NCBI GenBank assembly: GCA_026713205.1
Contig: JAPOOY010000291.1
Location: 1 to 8,546, forward strand
DNA: 8,546 nucleotides
DNA from: Bdellovibrionales bacterium
Lineage (GTDB): Bacteria > Bdellovibrionota > Bdellovibrionia > Bdellovibrionales > UBA1609
Reading direction: 5' to 3'
A program made the translations under genes and the position numbers. The notes beneath the pieces are model-generated. The model had not been told where the DNA came from, made no database searches, and saw nothing but the letters and a program-made list of their open reading frames with translations. Shown here one piece after another: positions 4,877-8,546 of the stretch. Position 1 is the stretch's first letter, and the number at the start of each line of letters is the position of its first letter.

Positions 4877-5790
4877 AAAAAACTTACTTGACTGCTGTCA
4901 TTTTTCTAATCTCCTGCCTTTGTTATAAAGGCAATGTAGAGGCCGCGACACAACCTCACCCTTCTTTTGTCATTATTTTTGATGCGCTTGAAACGGGAGA
5001 TAGAAAGACTTTCCAGAAAGAACTAAAAAGATTACTCCTTCAAGGCTCCTTTAAGGAATTTGTAGATGTTATGACAAGCGCCACCCCTTCCGGTGAAACA
5101 ATCTTTCATGGTTTCGCAACAGTTAAAAAAAACAAAAAAGGCTTTGCGCAGGATTTACAGACTCTCTTGCAACTGCTGTCTTTTCCCATGAGAGAAGTCC
5201 CCAAACCAAACTCTTACACCTTGGCCGGAGTAAGAATCTCCATTTCAAACCTGGAAGAAAAAACCATTACCCAAGCTTTTCTGGCTGGAGATTTGCTGTC
5301 TGTGGCGCTTGAATTAGATAAGCTGAAAAAAGGGTCTGCCATTGATGCCCTATCTGTTATCCACGGAAAAACCTCTTCCGGAAAGACTTTTTATGGTTTG
5401 ATAGAAGATATTTTTAAAGCCTTTACCTCTCAAAATAAGTGGGAAGAAGTCCTAAGTGAAATCAATGAAGCCCAAACCACTTTTATCAATTTACCTTTCC
5501 AGGAAAATAATGAAGGATTAAAACCCATTGAAATGGCTGACAAAAAAAGAAATAAAAGAATCTATAAAGTTTTTCAGAACAAACATACCCTGCAAAAAAA
5601 CAACACCCCACGAAAACTGGTAAAAACCACAGTAGGTTTTCTGTCAGCCGCATTGGCGGCATGGTGGATCACTGATTTTGATGTTTATGAACTCCTGACG
5701 GTTGTCACATCAGGAACATTCGGAGTCGTAGTGGGAGATAAATGTTATAATGGCTTTCAAAAACTCCGTTCCGGCAGAAAAGGAAATTGA
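4873..5790 (+). CDS. Exported protein with diverged ankyrin-like modules and C-terminal membrane segment
   Basis: The 305-residue product is of unknown function. The N-terminus is a signal sequence, with likely cleavage after VEA (residue 24). A lipobox-like LISC (12-15) makes a lipoprotein possible. Two similar modules follow, offset by 96-97 residues. In 36-79, FDALETGD, then KELKRLL, GS and TPSGETIFHG are seen. In 135-175, QAFLAGD, then LELDKLK, GS and TSSGKTFYG correspond. Residues 213-234, EGLKPIEMADKKRNKRIYKVF, resemble the terminal helix pair of ankyrin repeats, so an ankyrin-type solenoid is plausible but diverged. Residues about 250-266 and 271-288 are hydrophobic, either one hairpin or two membrane helices. 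A basic tail RSGRKGN ends the protein. A strong terminator lies 46 bp downstream, so the gene is the last of its transcript. Confidence 0.72.
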   Translation: MKKTYLTAVIFLISCLCYKGNVEAATQPHPSFVIIFDALETGDRKTFQKELKRLLLQGSFKEFVDVMTSATPSGETIFHGFATVKKNKKGFAQDLQTLLQLLSFPMREVPKPNSYTLAGVRISISNLEEKTITQAFLAGDLLSVALELDKLKKGSAIDALSVIHGKTSSGKTFYGLIEDIFKAFTSQNKWEEVLSEINEAQTTFINLPFQENNEGLKPIEMADKKRNKRIYKVFQNKHTLQKNNTPRKLVKTTVGFLSAALAAWWITDFDVYELLTVVTSGTFGVVVGDKCYNGFQKLRSGRKGN

Positions 5791-5836
5791 TGTGCTTTCA
5801 TGAAAAAACTCAGTATCTAAACTAGAGGAGATATTC

Positions 5837-5862
5837 CTTCAACTTGAATTTTGAAGTTTTTT
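5837..5862 (+). terminator. Intrinsic terminator of the ankyrin-like gene
   Basis: CTTCAA (5837-5842) and TTGAAG (5851-5856) form a 6-bp stem with an 8-nt loop, followed at once by six T residues (5857-5862). It is oriented to end the transcript of the preceding gene. Confidence 0.75.
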
Positions 5863-5900
5863 AAACAAGAGCAAGCTTACACCCTTCATGAAGTATATAA

Positions 5901-5978
5901 GGTTAAAAAGTTCGGAGATGCGTGTTACCATAAAGCGGCTGATAGCCGCTATTGTGTCAAGCCGCATTCACTTTTCAT
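5901..5978. repeat. Dispersed palindromic repeat, copy 1
   Basis: About 78 bp align to 8468-8546 with roughly three quarters identity. The core hairpin is AGCGGCT-GAT-AGCCGCT (5934-5950). Outside it CATA and TGTG can pair, ATGCG pairs with CGCAT, and AAAAGT at the left pairs with ACTTTT at the right end. The element lies between the terminator of the upstream gene and the promoter of the radical SAM gene. It could be a REP- or MITE-like element or a transcribed structure. Confidence 0.8.
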
Positions 5979-6041
5979 AAAAGGCTCATTTTTTGTAAGT
6001 GGAAAACCTCAAAATCCAAACAGAAGGGTATATCTTCTTTT

Positions 6042-6070
6042 TTGCCATGAAAGACAAATATAGGTATAAT
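6042..6070 (+). promoter_or_regulatory. Sigma70-type promoter of the radical SAM gene
   Basis: TTGCCA (6042-6047), a spacer of exactly 17 bp and a perfect TATAAT (6065-6070) are seen. Transcription would start near 6077, giving a leader of about 80 nt before the ATG at 6156. Confidence 0.7.
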
Positions 6071-6155
6071 TCTGTAAGAAGGATTTTGTTTGAGTGTTCA
6101 AATTCACACGGTTAAAAAAATAACTTCCCCCTCAGGGATTAAGCAGACATTATAA

Positions 6156-7235
6156 ATGTATCAATTTTCTGAAATTACAACTGTCCATCTGGAAATCACC
6201 TCTAAATGTAATGTTTCCTGTCCCATGTGTCTCAGGAACATTTCCGGTGGAGCGGTCAATCCCCAACTTCCCCTGGTGGAATTAAGCCTTGAAGACATTA
6301 AACACCTTTTTCCTCTCTCCTTTTTAAAACAGCTTAAGCGGCTTTATATGTGTGGAAACTACGGAGACCCTATGGTGGCCCGGGATACTTTGGAAATCTT
6401 CCAGTTCATAAGGGAGATTCAACCTTCCATTCACCTGTCCATGTTCACAAACGGATCCGGCAGAAAAACCTCCTGGTGGAAAAAGTTAGGCGCCGTTGTG
6501 GATCAGGTGCATTTTGCCATTGACGGACTGGAAGACACCCTCCCCATTTATCGTCGGCAAGCCAATTTTAAAAAAATCATGGAAAGCGCGGAAAGCTACA
6601 TCTCCGGCGGGGGAAAAGCGATATGGGATTATATTGTATTCCGCCATAATGAACACCAAGTGGAAGAGGCCGGAAAACTAGCTGAAGACATGGGTTTTGA
6701 TCAGTTTGTGGTAAAGAAAACCGGACGATTTTTTAGCAACCAGAAAAATCAGGTCAAAACTTCTCAACAAGTGCTTAATAAAAAGGGAGAAGTGGAGTAT
6801 CTGTTGGAACCACCGGAAAATGCCCAATACCAAAACCGATCTCTTCAAAAAGAAGAACAACTTTCAAAAGAGTACGGAAGCATTCACAATTACCTTAATC
6901 AAACAGAAATCCAATGTCGGGTTTCAAAGGAAAAAAACCTTTATGTGAGCGCGGAGGGATTTGTGTTTCCCTGTTGCTGGATCGCCAATCAGCTTTACCC
7001 CTGGTATTTTAAGAAACGATCCAGCCAAATCTGGAAATTTATAGATCAGCTTCCAGAGAAGGAAAACAGCCTGAATGGCAAAATACATCCCATTAAAAAA
7101 ATTGTTCAGGGAGATTTTTTTCAAACTCTTGTTCCGGAAAGCTGGAGTAAGAAAGACATTACTAAAGATAAACTGCGGGTTTGCGCAAAAACCTGTGGGA
7201 AAAAATTCACTTCATTTGATGATCAATTTAAATAA
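6156..7235 (+). CDS. Radical SAM protein with SPASM-like C-terminal cysteines
   Basis: The 359-residue enzyme has the radical SAM cluster motif Cys18-x3-Cys22-x2-Cys25 (CNVSCPMC) directly after the first strand HLEIT. It also has GNYGDP (67-72) and FTNGS (97-101), typical of SAM-binding strands in this barrel. Cys254, Cys273, Cys274, Cys343 and Cys347 resemble the auxiliary-cluster cysteines of SPASM or twitch domains, seen in enzymes that modify peptides or sugars. The substrate cannot be read from the sequence, and no precursor peptide or partner enzyme lies beside it. A stop codon directly precedes the ATG, so 6156 is the earliest start; no close Shine-Dalgarno is seen. The gene is convergent with the VKOR-DsbA gene and overlaps it by 13 bp. 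Confidence 0.88.
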   Translation: MYQFSEITTVHLEITSKCNVSCPMCLRNISGGAVNPQLPLVELSLEDIKHLFPLSFLKQLKRLYMCGNYGDPMVARDTLEIFQFIREIQPSIHLSMFTNGSGRKTSWWKKLGAVVDQVHFAIDGLEDTLPIYRRQANFKKIMESAESYISGGGKAIWDYIVFRHNEHQVEEAGKLAEDMGFDQFVVKKTGRFFSNQKNQVKTSQQVLNKKGEVEYLLEPPENAQYQNRSLQKEEQLSKEYGSIHNYLNQTEIQCRVSKEKNLYVSAEGFVFPCCWIANQLYPWYFKKRSSQIWKFIDQLPEKENSLNGKIHPIKKIVQGDFFQTLVPESWSKKDITKDKLRVCAKTCGKKFTSFDDQFK

Positions 7236-8398
7236 TCATAAAGAGCTTGCAAACCAAAACCTAAATGACCTCGTCCTCTCCACAACTTTCCATTGATAAA
7301 AAATGAGGGCGTGCCGGGGATAAGAGCCTTATTTCCTGTTTGTACCGTTTGGTTTAAAGTGTTTTCCGTTTCAGGACTTTTCATACAATCTGAAAAATCC
7401 TGTGAGTTCAAAGAAGCCCCTTGAATGAGATCTGCCATCAAATCAGCTATTTTCTGTTCCTGTCCACGACTTTCAATCCACTGCTCCTGTTTATCAAAAA
7501 TTAAATAATAAACATCCACTCCTTTCTTTTGTTTTTCTCCGCAAATCAAGGCTTTTGTGAGCCGACAGGACAGACCTAAGGGTTCTGATTTTATTTCCGG
7601 ATTGCAGGAATCATCTAAAGGATAGGAATAAAAATGAAAAGAAACCTTGGGATGTGTTTCTAAAAACTGATGGACTGAAGGAGAAACACTCTTACAGTGA
7701 GGACAAAGGAAATCCGCAAATTCCACAACGATCATCTGAGACGATTCCGGACCCATACGAAATACAGGGGGGTGCTCAAAAGAAATAGGTTCAGCTATTT
7801 GCCAGTCAATAAAGGCGGCTTCATTCTCCTCTTCCAGGCTTTTTATATCAAAAGCAACAACAAAACTTATATGAGTGAAAAGCGCGGCGCCGGTAATAAG
7901 GCCTGCCAGAATATAAGAGATGCGATCTTTAAAGAGTCTTCCAAAGGTGTGGAAAGATAGGTTTTTCCAAAAAACCGGAACTAATGCGCCGATAGAAAAA
8001 CCGGAGAGCAAATAAGTGGCCCAGCAAAGGGGACAAGTCAGTCCCATAATAAGAGAAACAGCTATCATCAAAAGGGAAGCGACCCCTATGGCGCCAGCCA
8101 GAGAAAAAGAAAGATTTTTCCAAAAATCATTTAAACCAAGTAATCTTAAAAGAAAAAGCCCCAGCAAAAGAGTTAAAGCCAAATTAAAAGCAAAACCCCA
8201 ACTGGAAAGGGAGACTCCAAAAACCCGAGACCAGGAAGACAGAAGAGCGGGATCACAATTTATTTGCTCACTAATATGGCAGAGCTGACTCTCTTTAGCC
8301 TGACCGGATTGAAGCTCATAAGATCGTTTTGCCAAATACAAGTGAATGCCTGTGGAAAGCAGGGAGGCTAAAAGAGCAATTTTTATCCCTATTTTCAT
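7223..8398 (-). CDS. VKOR-DsbA fusion, thiol-disulfide oxidoreductase of the cell envelope
   Basis: The 391-residue protein joins a quinone-reducing VKOR domain to a DsbA-like thioredoxin domain. About five membrane helices are visible (4-22, 68-88, 97-120, 123-145, 162-184), which would place the C-terminal domain in the periplasm. The VKOR part has the loop pair Cys40 and Cys48 and the active site CPLC (122-125). The thioredoxin part has CPHC (232-235) after FADFL and the cis-Pro at TP (363-364). The family oxidises exported proteins and is re-oxidised through VKOR to menaquinone or ubiquinone, replacing DsbB. Four further cysteines (265, 278, 286, 338) lie in the DsbA part. The start at 8398 is fixed by AAGGAG (8410-8405) with 6-nt spacing. 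Its 3' end overlaps the radical SAM gene. Confidence 0.95.
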   Translation of the reverse strand: MKIGIKIALLASLLSTGIHLYLAKRSYELQSGQAKESQLCHISEQINCDPALLSSWSRVFGVSLSSWGFAFNLALTLLLGLFLLRLLGLNDFWKNLSFSLAGAIGVASLLMIAVSLIMGLTCPLCWATYLLSGFSIGALVPVFWKNLSFHTFGRLFKDRISYILAGLITGAALFTHISFVVAFDIKSLEEENEAAFIDWQIAEPISFEHPPVFRMGPESSQMIVVEFADFLCPHCKSVSPSVHQFLETHPKVSFHFYSYPLDDSCNPEIKSEPLGLSCRLTKALICGEKQKKGVDVYYLIFDKQEQWIESRGQEQKIADLMADLIQGASLNSQDFSDCMKSPETENTLNQTVQTGNKALIPGTPSFFINGKLWRGRGHLGFGLQALYDYLN

Positions 8399-8404
8399 TT
8401 CATA

Positions 8405-8410
8405 CTCCTT
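8405..8410 (-). promoter_or_regulatory. Shine-Dalgarno site of the VKOR-DsbA gene
   Basis: AAGGAG on the minus strand lies 6 nt before the ATG at 8398 and decides that start over an out-of-frame ATG at 8403 that stops after two codons. Confidence 0.85.
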
Positions 8411-8467
8411 CTGTTAAAATTTTGTAGTTTTCAGCAAGGTTAAGATAAGCCCTTAAGAGGAGAATAG

Positions 8468-8546
8468 GGTCCAAAAGTTCAAACATGCGTTTTGCCACAA
8501 AGCGACTTTCAGTCGCTACTGTGTCAAAGCCGAACTCACTTTTGAC
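8468..8546. repeat. Dispersed palindromic repeat, copy 2 (at the window edge)
   Basis: It matches 5901-5978. The core hairpin is AGCGACT-TTC-AGTCGCT (8501-8517), with outer CACA/TGTG pairing. It begins about 70 bp upstream of the VKOR-DsbA start and may extend beyond the window. Like copy 1 it lies upstream of a gene start. Confidence 0.8.

Noticed and set aside
5851..6063. Open frame of 70 codons starting at TTG 5851
   Set aside because: It begins inside the terminator stem and runs through the palindromic repeat and into the promoter of the radical SAM gene; a chance frame.
8016..8288. Plus-strand frame of 90 codons within the VKOR-DsbA region
   Set aside because: Antisense to the VKOR membrane domain, with no ribosome binding site and a basic low-complexity translation typical of a shadow frame.
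5901..8546. CRISPR array from repeated palindromic sequence
   Set aside because: Only two copies exist, about 2.6 kb apart, with genes between them and no regular spacers.
1..8546. tRNA, rRNA, transposase or integrase genes
   Set aside because: No cloverleaf-like sequence, rRNA stretch or transposase motif was seen on either strand; the duplication at 450-2006 has no insertion-sequence ends.

Overview
The window is AT-rich bacterial DNA. The Rho sequence is of the proteobacterial type. Together with menaquinone synthesis (MenC), a VKOR-DsbA fusion and several exported proteins, it suggests a Gram-negative proteobacterium or a deltaproteobacterial/Bdellovibrionota-like lineage. The taxonomic placement is an inference with low confidence; no rRNA or tRNA is present.

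Left part (1-2950): the 5' end of a menC-like gene (minus strand) runs off the left edge. Next come two plus-strand paralogs (680-1327 and 1905-2816). Each encodes a Sec-type signal peptide, one conserved cysteine and a lysine/arginine-rich array of winged-helix-like modules. The block arose by tandem duplication of the whole menC-to-rho interval: between the paralogs lie a remnant of the rho 3' end (1604-1658) and a remnant of the menC 5' end (about 1661-1706), in the order such a duplication predicts. The promoter and signal-peptide segment is nearly identical in both copies while the bodies have diverged strongly. The first paralog is decaying: a further module downstream of its stop (1328-1503) is frameshifted.

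Middle (2948-6063): rho (minus) has an Asn/Gly/Arg-rich N-terminal extension of about 80 residues, a good sigma70-type promoter and an intrinsic terminator that overlaps the end of the second paralog. Divergent from rho, a 28-codon leader ORF overlaps (ATGA) the start of an exported protein with diverged ankyrin-like modules and a C-terminal membrane segment. A strong terminator follows that gene.

Right part (5901-8546): a dispersed palindromic repeat of about 78 bp occurs twice (5901-5978 and 8468-8546), and its stem shows compensatory changes. A radical SAM protein with SPASM-like C-terminal cysteines has a near-consensus promoter. It is convergent with, and overlaps by 13 bp, a minus-strand VKOR-DsbA fusion for disulfide formation.

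How the genes may connect: VKOR-DsbA would oxidise exported cysteine-containing proteins and pass electrons to a quinone, which links it in principle to MenC. The genes do not form one operon. The most unusual element is the exported family built of DNA-binding-like modules.
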